Of a stretch of 64,000 nucleotides of DNA, positions 52,023-62,400 are shown piece by piece. Source of the stretch: a bacterium (lineage in GTDB: Bacteria; Bacteroidota; Ignavibacteria; SZUA-365). Position 1 is the stretch's first letter. Each line of letters opens with the position of its first letter. The translations under genes were made by a program, and so were the position numbers. Under the pieces are notes generated by a model that saw only the letters and a program-made list of their open reading frames with translations, was not told where the DNA came from and did no database searches. Where the stretch lies: NCBI GenBank assembly GCA_020444325.1, contig JAHLLD010000015.1, positions 62,001-126,000 on the forward strand, in the 5' to 3' direction.

Positions 52023-54857
52023 ATGAATCTACGCAGCATACTCGTATTAATAGGCCTGCTCGCCGCGGGCAGTATGGCGTCGGCGCAGTATGCGGATGTC
52101 AACAGTTTCCTGCAGCTCGGCGGCTCCTCCTATATCAGTATTCCCTACAATGACCAGTTAAACCTCAACTTCGCCAATACCGGGCAGATCAGTATCGATG
52201 CCTGGGTGTATCCCACATCCGGTGGTACGAAGATGGCCATCGTCGGCAACGACGAGGCTACCGGCTACTGGTTCGGGATGACGTCGGCACGCAAACTTCG
52301 TTTTTCCCCGAATCCGGGAATGTGGCAGGAAAGCAGTTCCAGCATCCCGCTCAACACCTGGACGCATGTCGGCGTCAGCTACGATGCGTTCAAGAACTCC
52401 ATGGTGTTTTACATCAACGGTTCCATTGACCGGACTATCAGTACACCCCAGAGCTATATCGCGTACAATTACTCTGATCTTCGCATCGGGGCAGACCGGC
52501 TGAAAACCGGTCCTGCGATGTACTGGAACGGGGGACTCGATGAAGTCCGCATCTGGAACGCCGCAATGAATTACAGCAATGCGGCCGGACTGCTGTACCG
52601 TATTCCGCTCGCGATGACCGGCGGATTGCACGGCCGCTACATGATGGGTGGCTGGCGCATGAACGGCAATGCCCAGTCGGTTGACGGCAAGGTAAACGGA
52701 ACAGCCATCGGCGGCGTGTCATACGCGACGAAGCCGGACGCGCCGTTCTATTCGCGCATCGCGTTTGTCGCCACGAATGGCCCCGACCGCAGCGACCATC
52801 TCACCATTCCGCATCGCGCCGCCCTCACGCTTACCCAACCCTTTACACTCGAGTGCTGGGTTCGACCGACGTCTGGCGGGAACACCCAATACCAGACCTT
52901 CATCACGAAAGGACTTTACAGCTCGAGTCGCTATAACTACTGGTTTGGTCTCAACAAGTCGAATATGCGGCTCATGTTCTTACCGAACGGTGACTGGAAG
53001 AATCCCACGACCAGTAATGCAGCCCTTCCGCTGAATGCGTGGTCGCATGTTGCCGCTCGTTTTGAACAGAACGGAAGCAACTTCATCGCCACGGTTTTCA
53101 TTGACGGTGTTCCTGCCGGTTCACGCAGCTATACCAGTACCGGCAGCGGAAATACCGATCCAGTCATCATTGCCGCGGCAGGGACGCGGTCTTCCGGATA
53201 TACTGCCTACGGGTACAGCGGTCATATCGATGAGGTTCGCATCTGGAAGGTGGCTCGTACGGATGATCAGATTGCGGACTACCATCGCGTGGAGATGCAG
53301 GGCGGACAAAGCGGCATGCTTGCCCGCTATCCCATGCACGGCGACGATGTGGACCGTTCCGGGAATAATTTTGACGGAACCGCCGATTTTCGTGGCTCCA
53401 CCGCCTATTTTGCCGATGCGTCTTCACAGCCGAGCCCACCGAATATTGTGCTCATTCGTCCCCTCGGCGGCGAGCGCTGGGAAATCGGATCGACGCAGAG
53501 CATACGCTGGACGGCAATCGGACTCGTAAACGTGCGTATCGAACTCTCACGTGACGGCGGACAGACCTTTACTCCGCTTGCCGCTTCCGTGCCTGCGAGT
53601 CCGGGTGCGTATCAGTGGACCGTTGACGGTCCCCCGACCACCACCGCCATTGTCCGGGTACGAAATATCTCATCAAATGAATTCAGTGCACAGAGCCAGT
53701 CCTTCCAGATCGAGGACCCCGTCCCTGTGCTCGACGTGGCACCTCGCCAGCTGGTGTTCAACATGTATGAAGGTGGTCCCGCACCGGCACCGCAATACAT
53801 CCACCTCAGGAATGTCGGTGGAAAGACGCTGTCATGGACGGCGAATCGCCTCAGCAAAATGTGGTATACGCTTGACCCGGAACAGGGCAGCAGTAACGAA
53901 GATTCCGTCAAGGTGGAGATCACCGACACCCAGCTGGCCCTCGGGACACATACCGATAACGTGCGCATCGGTGGGAATGCCGTCAATGCCGGCATCCTCG
54001 TGAACATTGTCTGCAACGTCGTGCCCGCTGAATCCTATCAAATATCCGGGACGGTGCGCACGGGAAGCGGAGCTCCCGCCGCGGGCGTGCGCATGGTCGT
54101 TGTCGGAACGATGAGTGCGGAAGCCTGGACTGATGCCAGCGGCGACTACGCCGTGAGCGGACTGATACCGGGTGATTACAGTATCGCGCCGACGAGCACG
54201 TTTTTCGATTTCACTCCCGCGTCAGAGAGCTTTAACGGCCTGTCTGAAGACAAGTCGGGTGTGGATTTCCGTGCGACACGACGGAGCGGCGACATCGTCA
54301 TTCGCTTCAAGGAAGGCTGGAACCTGCTGTCCATTCCCATCCCGCAGGATGATAATGGCGTCGGCGAGGTGTTCCCGAACGCCGTGGGAACAGCCTACGA
54401 GTACATTCCGGATCAGGGATATGCGGAAGCAACCGAGCTGGAGCCCGGAAAGGGATACTGGATCAAATTCAACAGTCCCGATTCCATCGTTATCAGCGGA
54501 CCGTATCAAACCGCGCTGGAACTGACATTACAGGACGAGTACGGTGGATGGAATCTGATCGGTGGTCCCTGTGGAACCGTTCCGCTCATGAACATCGCGG
54601 AGAATCCCGCTGGTGCCCTGTTGCAGGTGTTTGCCTACGATCCGGACACCGGCTACATGGATCCGCCGGGAGCCGCACTGCATGCAGGCCAGGCGTATTT
54701 CATGCGTGTCAATGTCGAAGCCGTGGTCCAGCTCATCACGCAGAGCTTTGCACCGGTCGGAAATCCATTTCTCGAGGATGCATGGTACCATGCACACGAC
54801 AGGAAGCGCGCTTCACCGCCGCCTCCGCCTTTCATGAAGCCGCCACCGGAGAACTGA
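52023..54857 (+). CDS. LamG-domain secreted protein without a visible sorting domain (944 aa)
   Basis: Signal peptide about 1-21 (SMASAQ). Two LamG/concanavalin-like domains follow (about 28-215 and 240-470), each with ISIDAWVYPTSGG or FTLECWVRPTSGG, WTHVGV or WSHVAA, and DEVRIWN or DEVRIWK; such domains bind sugars or proteins. An Ig-like region (GSTQSIRWTAIGL), a BACON or Hydin-like domain and a carboxypeptidase-regulatory-like domain (ISGTVRTGSGAPAAGVRM) come next. Then comes the paired WNLLSIP/GGWNLIGG module also found in the gene at 45771. The C-terminus is a proline-rich tail (SPPPPPFMKPPPEN) and I see no T9SS sorting domain, unlike the neighbours. The ribosome-binding site is weak (GGAAG). 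A weak hairpin follows. Confidence 0.8.
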   Translation: MNLRSILVLIGLLAAGSMASAQYADVNSFLQLGGSSYISIPYNDQLNLNFANTGQISIDAWVYPTSGGTKMAIVGNDEATGYWFGMTSARKLRFSPNPGMWQESSSSIPLNTWTHVGVSYDAFKNSMVFYINGSIDRTISTPQSYIAYNYSDLRIGADRLKTGPAMYWNGGLDEVRIWNAAMNYSNAAGLLYRIPLAMTGGLHGRYMMGGWRMNGNAQSVDGKVNGTAIGGVSYATKPDAPFYSRIAFVATNGPDRSDHLTIPHRAALTLTQPFTLECWVRPTSGGNTQYQTFITKGLYSSSRYNYWFGLNKSNMRLMFLPNGDWKNPTTSNAALPLNAWSHVAARFEQNGSNFIATVFIDGVPAGSRSYTSTGSGNTDPVIIAAAGTRSSGYTAYGYSGHIDEVRIWKVARTDDQIADYHRVEMQGGQSGMLARYPMHGDDVDRSGNNFDGTADFRGSTAYFADASSQPSPPNIVLIRPLGGERWEIGSTQSIRWTAIGLVNVRIELSRDGGQTFTPLAASVPASPGAYQWTVDGPPTTTAIVRVRNISSNEFSAQSQSFQIEDPVPVLDVAPRQLVFNMYEGGPAPAPQYIHLRNVGGKTLSWTANRLSKMWYTLDPEQGSSNEDSVKVEITDTQLALGTHTDNVRIGGNAVNAGILVNIVCNVVPAESYQISGTVRTGSGAPAAGVRMVVVGTMSAEAWTDASGDYAVSGLIPGDYSIAPTSTFFDFTPASESFNGLSEDKSGVDFRATRRSGDIVIRFKEGWNLLSIPIPQDDNGVGEVFPNAVGTAYEYIPDQGYAEATELEPGKGYWIKFNSPDSIVISGPYQTALELTLQDEYGGWNLIGGPCGTVPLMNIAENPAGALLQVFAYDPDTGYMDPPGAALHAGQAYFMRVNVEAVVQLITQSFAPVGNPFLEDAWYHAHDRKRASPPPPPFMKPPPEN

Positions 54858-54890
54858 ACCGGCAGGTTCACGACACCGGACAGTAAGACG

Positions 54891-54943
54891 AATCCCCGCT
54901 GTTTCCAGCTCAGCTCGATGAGATAGGAGACAGCGGGGGTTTG
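54891..54943 (+). terminator. Weak terminator-like hairpin after the LamG gene
   Basis: AATCCCCGCTGTTTCC (54891-54906) pairs with GGAGACAGCGGGGGTT (54926-54941) with two wobbles; the tail is only a short T-run. A terminator is plausible. Confidence 0.5.
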
Positions 54944-55002
54944 TACATCAGACAGTATTCTCCGATATTCAGGGTTTCGCGAACCTCCCGGAGCTACCTG
55001 TC

Positions 55003-56388
55003 ATGTTTCGTGTTTTCTCTGTCGCAACGTTTCTCATGCTGATTGCATGCTCTGTCACCGCGCAGCAAGGGACAGATGATTTCAGTTTCAGTGTCGATCA
55101 TCGCAGCCGGCTTGTGAGCTGGGACAAAGGGCTGTTCCCGGTCAACGGCTGGGAGGCGCTTTTTTCGCGGCACAGAACCATCGTCGGTGCGACCTGGAAA
55201 CCGTTAAGCGAAATCGAACTGCATGCCGCGCTGGGCAATGAGTTCTTTTCCTGGTATGAATCCCCCGACGGTCGTGATTTCACCCTGGATGAAATCTTCT
55301 TCGACAATCTGTACCTGCGCTGGAAACCGGAAGCGGTGCCTCTCACACTCACCGTGGGAAGACAGAACATGATGTTCGGAGAAGGATTCGTGATGATGGA
55401 TGGGAGTCCTCTCGACGGTTCGCGTTCCATCTACTTCAACGCGCTTCGTGCCGATTGGGTGTCGCAGCCGGGTCATACGCTGACGGCCTTCGCGTTGCAT
55501 CAACCGCCGAAAGAAGATCTGCTGCCGGTGATCCATGCTGTGGACCGTGCGCTTTTCGAGGAGGAAAGCAATGCGGTGGGTGTGTATTACCGGGGAACGT
55601 TAAGTGACGACGACGACCTGGATGCGTATTATCTGCTTGCGGGAAGGAGAGTGGACGCAGGGGAAGGAGAAGTGCCTCGCAGTGCGGATACATACCACAT
55701 GCCCGGGATCCGGTACACGCGATCGCTGCATCCGCGCTGGCGCGTGACCGGGGAAGCAAATGTCCAGTTGGGTCGACGCAGCAGCGCAGCGCATCCCGGC
55801 GGCATGGCGCAGCAGGCATGGTCCTGGTATGCATATGCCAGTTGGGTCCCTCTCTTTGAATCCGTCGATCCCGCTGATGGTTCATTTCCATCCAGTGCGT
55901 CCTCTGCCGGCAACGGCCTGCGGAAAGCGCCGCTGCTCACCTGTGAAGCAGGCATGTACCAGTACTCCGGCGGAGGGGATGCGGACAATGGGAGTCCGAT
56001 CAGTCAGCAGTTCGCCCCGCTCTTCGCACGGTGGCCGAAATGGAGCGAATCGTTCATCTACACCCTCATTGCCATACGCGGCGGCGTGGCGGAATGGACA
56101 AATGTCATGGCTCCCTTCGTGCGCTGCCGCTGGCATATCGGCGGCCCACTGACCCTTCGCGCGATGCTGCAGCGTCTTTACAGCGTCTCGGCTACAAGTG
56201 CCAGCTGGCCGGGCGACGATGGGGGCATCGGTACGCTGGGTATTCTCGAGGTGAAATACGACAGCGGCAGGGGACTGACCGGCCATGTGCTGATGGAGCG
56301 CATGTTTTTCGATGACGCGCCTTCGCCTTCGCAGGCCGACGGCTACATCTGGTCACGCCTTGAGCTCCGCTACCGGCTGTCCATGTAA
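55003..56388 (+). CDS. Alginate-export-like outer-membrane porin (461 aa)
   Basis: Signal peptide about 1-21 (ACSVTAQ). The mature protein is a large beta-barrel that resembles the alginate-export (AlgE) porin family: TLTVGRQNMMFGEGFVMMDG followed by GSRSIYFNALRADW, the usual 'GRQ ... yG ... FNG.R' region, then repeated amphipathic strands (VTGEANVQLGRRSS, SWYAYASWVPLF) and an aromatic-rich last strand (WSRLELRYRLSM). Family members pass anionic polysaccharides or act as general porins. The substrate here is unknown and no polysaccharide synthesis genes are nearby. GGAG lies 9 bases before the ATG. It follows the LamG gene by about 145 bp with a weak hairpin between. Confidence 0.75.
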   Translation: MFRVFSVATFLMLIACSVTAQQGTDDFSFSVDHRSRLVSWDKGLFPVNGWEALFSRHRTIVGATWKPLSEIELHAALGNEFFSWYESPDGRDFTLDEIFFDNLYLRWKPEAVPLTLTVGRQNMMFGEGFVMMDGSPLDGSRSIYFNALRADWVSQPGHTLTAFALHQPPKEDLLPVIHAVDRALFEEESNAVGVYYRGTLSDDDDLDAYYLLAGRRVDAGEGEVPRSADTYHMPGIRYTRSLHPRWRVTGEANVQLGRRSSAAHPGGMAQQAWSWYAYASWVPLFESVDPADGSFPSSASSAGNGLRKAPLLTCEAGMYQYSGGGDADNGSPISQQFAPLFARWPKWSESFIYTLIAIRGGVAEWTNVMAPFVRCRWHIGGPLTLRAMLQRLYSVSATSASWPGDDGGIGTLGILEVKYDSGRGLTGHVLMERMFFDDAPSPSQADGYIWSRLELRYRLSM

Positions 56389-56499
56389 CTTGTCTTTCAT
56401 CCGTCATTCCCATAATATGCACGGTACCATTCGATGCGCCCGTATTTCCCCGGCACCTGTGCCGCAACATGTTGAACCAGCTGTAACCCCTATCGCTCG

Positions 56500-59400
56500 T
56501 TGTTCCCGCGATTCATCATAACATTTTTCACGCTGCTGCTTGCTGTACCCCCGTTGTTCGCGCAACAGCTCGGCCAGTGGGTTGAACAGCCGATTGCCGT
56601 GCCCGTGCGCGGTCTCATGGGGATATCCATGGCCGATACGGGGCGCGGGTATGCTGTTGGTGACGTCAACGTTCTTCTCGGTCAGACCGGCGTTCTCATC
56701 AAGCACACCGGAGATCCCACCTGGCATCCCGTCGCGGCGAGCGCGTTTTCTCCGGCACTGAATATCAGTCTCGCCTCCTGGGCGCAGGACGTGTATGCCA
56801 TTCCCAACACGGGCGTCGCATTCATTTCCTGGCGTGACGATTACCGCAGCCTCGTGTACAAAACCAATGATGGCGGCCTCAGCTGGTTCAGCGTATCGCC
56901 GCTGAATCCCATCCTTTACGGCACGCGTTACACCGTGGTCTTCAAGGACATCCGGGAAGGAATGATTGTCGGGGAGGGACCGGGCCGTGTGCATCGCACG
57001 ACGGACGGCGGGGTATCATGGACCAGCTTTACCGTGCCGGTGCGCCTCTCCCTGACCGACGTAGATTTTTCTGGAACGTTCTGGAATGTCTCCGGCGGGG
57101 AGAATTCCTACTTCCGCTACCTCCCATCCAACAACCGGTGGATCAATCTTTCCTTCCCCCGTGCGACCGAGTTTTACTCGACACACATGAAAACAAGCTT
57201 CGTCGACGATGACAACGCGTACGTCAACGGATACAATTCGGGGACCGGCAATCATGTCATGGTCACCGAGAATGGCGGTATCGACTGGATGCCGGTACCG
57301 GCGCAGCCGAATTTCCGCTCCACTCCGGAAGGACACAAGGGGATACATTTCTTCGATACGCTGAAAGGCTGGGTTGCAAGCGACTACGACGAGTTTGCGT
57401 ATACCGAAAACGGGGGATACACCTGGGCCAAGTTTACTCCGCTCACCTTTGGCAACAAGGTCTACCGTCCGGTAAACAAGATGGTGTTTCTCAACGAAGC
57501 CGTTGGCTGGGCGGTTGGCGGTATTCAGCGTACGGACGGCTATCCCAGCGTTTCGGATGGCTACATTTACCGCTGGTACGGAACGCAGAAACCAGATATC
57601 TCAGGTACCGCGACCATTGCGAGTTTCGATACCCTGCGCTGCGCGGATTACAAAAACATCCAGGTACCGATCACCAATACCGGCACGGGAAATCTCACGA
57701 TTCCTGCCGGAGGCGTGTCTTTCGCGGGCGCCGGTTTCATCGTGACCAATACCAGTTTCCCGTTTACTGTCGCACCGGGACAGACACGGTACATCACTGT
57801 GCGCTGGACTCCGGGCGCCGGGTATTTCGGGGAGATTCCGCCTGCGAGCAGAATGATCATCGAGAGCAACGATACAGATCATACGCCGTGGACCATCAGT
57901 TTGCGTGGTATGCGGCTGCTCTCCGAGCTGCAGCTCGTCAATGCGAAACTGTTGTTCCCTACATCCTGTCTCGGCGATTCGGCGGTCGCCGGACTCGCGG
58001 TCGTTGCGCATGGCAATCTCGCTCCGATGATCGTGAAGGTTGAAAATACCGGAAGAGGAGAAATCTTCCCGCTGTCGCATCTCGTCGGTGATACCGTAGC
58101 CACGATCGATACACTCTGGTTCGCACTCGGGGGTGCGCTTGACGGCGCCATGAGTGGAGATCTGAGCATCGTTGCAGGCGATACCAGCTGTCCCGCAACC
58201 CTGACGATTCCCTTTGAAGGCTTTATCGAAAGCAACACCCTCAAATTCACACCGGATCACGTTGACTTCAAGGAAGTCTGTGTCGGACAGGAGGCGACGG
58301 AGTATCTCGAGGTGAAGAATCTCGGTACGCAGGAGGGACGCATCGTCGCCGTACAGATGCTGGGTGGCGACGCCGGCTTCTTCATCGATGCCGACACATC
58401 GGAGTACATCGCGCCGGGTGCAAGTACGCGTCTGCCGGTACGATTCATTCCTCAGCAGGCCGACTCGACGGCCCTTGCCGCGGCGTTTCGCGTGTTGCTC
58501 GGTCCCTGCGCCGACACGGTGGATGTGTATTTCGAAGGACAGGGCGTGCTTCCGGAGTTCACTGTCCTTCCCGACTCCATGCTCGTCATTGGTCCCGTGC
58601 CGCTGAACATCGATGTCGACCGCATCGTTTCGGTGAGAAATTCGGGGATGAAACATATCGTCATCAGTGGCCTGGAACTGCGGCCGCCGGTACCCGGTTT
58701 GCAGATACTTTCTCCGACAGGATTTCCACTGCAGTTCAATACCGGCGATTCACTCGGCATCGCGCTGCGCTACCGCGCGCAGGTGCCTGACAGCATTCAT
58801 ACCGCGCTGCGTCTGACCTGGGCTGAACCCTGCCCTGACACCCTGGTGTATCCATTGCTGCTGATCAGCGACAGGCTGCCGTTTGCCGAGCATCCCGACA
58901 CCCTGCGATTCTTCGACCAGATCTGCGAAGACGCAGTTCTTGACAGTTTCCTTCTGCGGAACGCAGGTCAGCAGCCTCTGCTTCTCAATCGCGGCGATAT
59001 CATCGGACGCGATCCCTCGCATTTTCGTCTGCTTGCACCGCAGCTTCCACTCACGCTGCCGGCGGATTCCTCGGTATTTTTTGTGCTTTCCTACGATGCA
59101 CCTGCGAATGTCGAGAGCCGCGCGGCACTGCAGCTGCAGCACAACGACTCCACGGTATTCGGGAAAAGTACCGTTCATCTTCTCGGGCGCAGGAATGTCC
59201 GTACACTGGAGGTCGAGGGTGATACGGTCAAACCGATGGCGCTCTGTGTCGGTGTGCCGGGGACGCGGCGTTTTGTATTCCGGAATCCTCACGATGCGCC
59301 ACTCCACCTGACGGATATCACGCTGGGGAGTGGGGCGCCGTTTGTTTCGCTGAAACATGATGCCCTGCCGACCGACGTCCCGCCGGATGGAGGTTTCACG

Positions 59401-62400
59401 CTGACCGTAACCGGTGACTTCCCTATCGATACTGTCGTCACTGTTGTCGTGCGGGCACAGATGGAGCCCTGCAGCGTAGAATATCTTCTGCGTTTTGAAG
59501 CCGGCGTGTTTCATCCTGCCATGACCGTCCTCCCGGATCCACTCGATTTCGGTGTGCGGTCTCTTTCCGATACGGCACGTATTATGGCGCTGGTGCAGAA
59601 CAGCGACAGTATCGATGTCGAGGTCGGCGAAATCTATCTGTCAGGCGTCTCGGGCGCACTGACACTTGATCCGCCACCCATGCTTCCGAAAGAACTTCTT
59701 CCCGACTCGCTGCTGCGCGTATCACTGAAGCTGCGTATGATGAAAGACACCGGGAGTTATGCCGGCAGTCTCTGCGTCGTGCTGTCGCACCCCTGTCTCG
59801 ACACGCTCTGTTTCCCGCTGGGAATGATGATATCGGACGAGGGACTGCTGGCGGATGCCGACACCGCTTCTTTCATCTTTGCCTTCTGTGACACGCTGCA
59901 ATGCGACAGTGTTACCGTCACCAATACGTTGACATCCGTACAGGTCGTCGAAGCGAGTGTAACGAACCCCGCGGTGTTCAGCGTCTCCCCGGATACCGCG
60001 GTGCAGATTGAGCCCGGTGCCTCCGCGATTTTCGTGGTCTGTGCCGTGGCGCCGACAGCCGGTGATGCGCGCGGAGAACTGCTGCTGCGCGGCAGCGAAG
60101 GGGCCCTGAGTGTTGTGCAGCTGTATGCGCAATACGAGAAGGACGGTCTGCAGCTGCCGGATACACTTGATGCGGGAAATGTGCCGTACTGTGAGACGGG
60201 CCGGGAGTTCGTCCTGCTTCTGCGCAATACTGCCCGGATTGACGAGGTGGTGCAGGATATGCAGGTAGCCGGCGGACCGTTTACAGTGCTTACGCAGCCA
60301 CCGTATTATGTGCGCGGTGGAGGTGAAGTTGCGGTCCGCCTGCGCTTCGATCCTGTCTCCACGGGGTCCGCCAGCGCACAGCTGACGCTGACCAGCGTCA
60401 TTGGCAACTGCACGCGCATCAGCACCGTGACGTTGATCGGACGCTATGGCGGCGCGTACATCGAGACAGTGCCTTCGACCCTGCTGTTTGCAAACGTCGT
60501 CGCCGGATCGAGTCAGACGCGGACGCTGGAGGTGCGGAACCGGGATATGCAGGGACTTCGTCTCGCGGAGATCATGGTGTCACCGAATCCGCCGTTCTCG
60601 GCATCTCTCTCGCTTCCCCTGGCGCTGGATACCGGGGCAGTACTCGATATCCCGGTGACCTTCCTGCCGGACAGTATCGGCAGCTTTTTTGCCTCCATCT
60701 GCCTGGTGTTCGATCAGCCCTGTGCCGATACCGTCTGCATTGATCTCGAAGGAGAGGGAATTGACGGTGATATTGTGTATTCCGTTCCGGAGCTTCGTTA
60801 TGACACGCTGGCACAATGCGAGAGCCAACTGCTCACGGCGCTCCTGCGGAACACCGGCAGTGCAAATGTGGAACTGAAAAGCAGTGTGATCAACGGTCCT
60901 TCCGCAGCGGCGTACACTATTGAAAATCCCGTCGTGTCCGCGGAAACAATTGCAGCCGGTACGAACAGGGAATTCCGTGTTCGCTACGACGGCGCGGCAG
61001 CGACCGATGGTCCCGTGGCCGCCACGCTGTTTGTGAGCACCGATGCACCCAAGCAGCCGGTCGTAGAATTGCCTCTGCAGGGGTGGCGCGTGACACAGGT
61101 GACGCCGGCGGAGATCAGGGTGATTCTGGGCGATGTGCTTCTTGGGAGTCCGCGATCATTCACGGCTGACGGCCGCAACGATGGCAGTGCCGCACTGCGG
61201 TATACGGCGGTCCTTCCGGCTGAGTATGCACTCGACATTTCCGCGGCAACAGTGCTGTCGCCGGTCACAGGCTTCTCCCTGCCGTTCCAGTTCAATCCTT
61301 CGGCTGAAGGACCCTTTACCGACACCTTGCGCCTCGCACTGCAGCCATGTGAAGACAGTCTGCTCATCATCGTTTCAGGCGATGTCACGCGTCCCTTCGT
61401 GCAGACGGACGTGGATTATCTCCAGGTCCCTGTCTGCCAGTCGCGCGAAGCTGAGGCAGAACTGCACAACAACAGCGGCGAGGAAATGGAAGTGCTGGCG
61501 CTGGCGATTGAAGGCGCCTACGCCTCGCGGTATTCCTTCGTCAATGCACCGGCGACGCCCTTCCCGCTTGCATCTGCTGCCTCTCGACGTATTGCCATAC
61601 GATTCACTCCCCGGCCTGGAGATGCGGGAGATCTGAGTGCAGAACTGCGCAGCGATGTGCGTATCGACGGCCAGGTACACAGTTTCCGATCCCTTCTGCG
61701 TGCGGAAGTGTTCGACGGGGGACTCGATTTCGCCAACCCGCTTCCTCTTGGCTCCGCTGCGATCGGTGAGGAGAGTGGGGAAGTCGGCATCACCGGGTAC
61801 AACAACTCCGCTTTCCCGGTTTCCGTCGCGGCGCTGCAGCCGGTGGGACCCGGATTGCGCGTTACAGGGACAGAGCCGGCGTTGCCTGCACAGCTGCTCC
61901 CAGGCGACAGTCTGGTCGTTCGGCTGACATTTACACCAGATCGCCAGGGATGGATTGACGATACGCTGCTGCTGACGGCAACCGCACCCTGTGAAGTTGC
62001 ATTGTCCGTACCCGTGCGCTATGAGGGACGCGGCGACCTCTTCCCGCTGACGATCACTGCCGCAGACGCCGCAGGCGGTATCGACGACACCGTGTCCATT
62101 CCGATTTTACTGTCACGCGACATATCCGGACTCGGCGTGACGGCGTTCTCCGGTTCGCTGCATTATGACGGAAGCATGCTGTATCCCACAGGTGTGACGG
62201 GCGAGGGCAGCGCCAGCGTGGGAATGCAGCTGAGCTGGACCAGCAACGCGGCAGGTGAGGTCGTGTTCCACGGAAACAATGGAATGCTCTCCGGGGGAAG
62301 CGATACCCTGCTGACGCTGCGTTTTCTTGTGCTCATCGGCTACGACAGCGTATCGACACTGCGTCCCGCAGCCTGTACCTTTTCCCATCCCGCGATCGAC

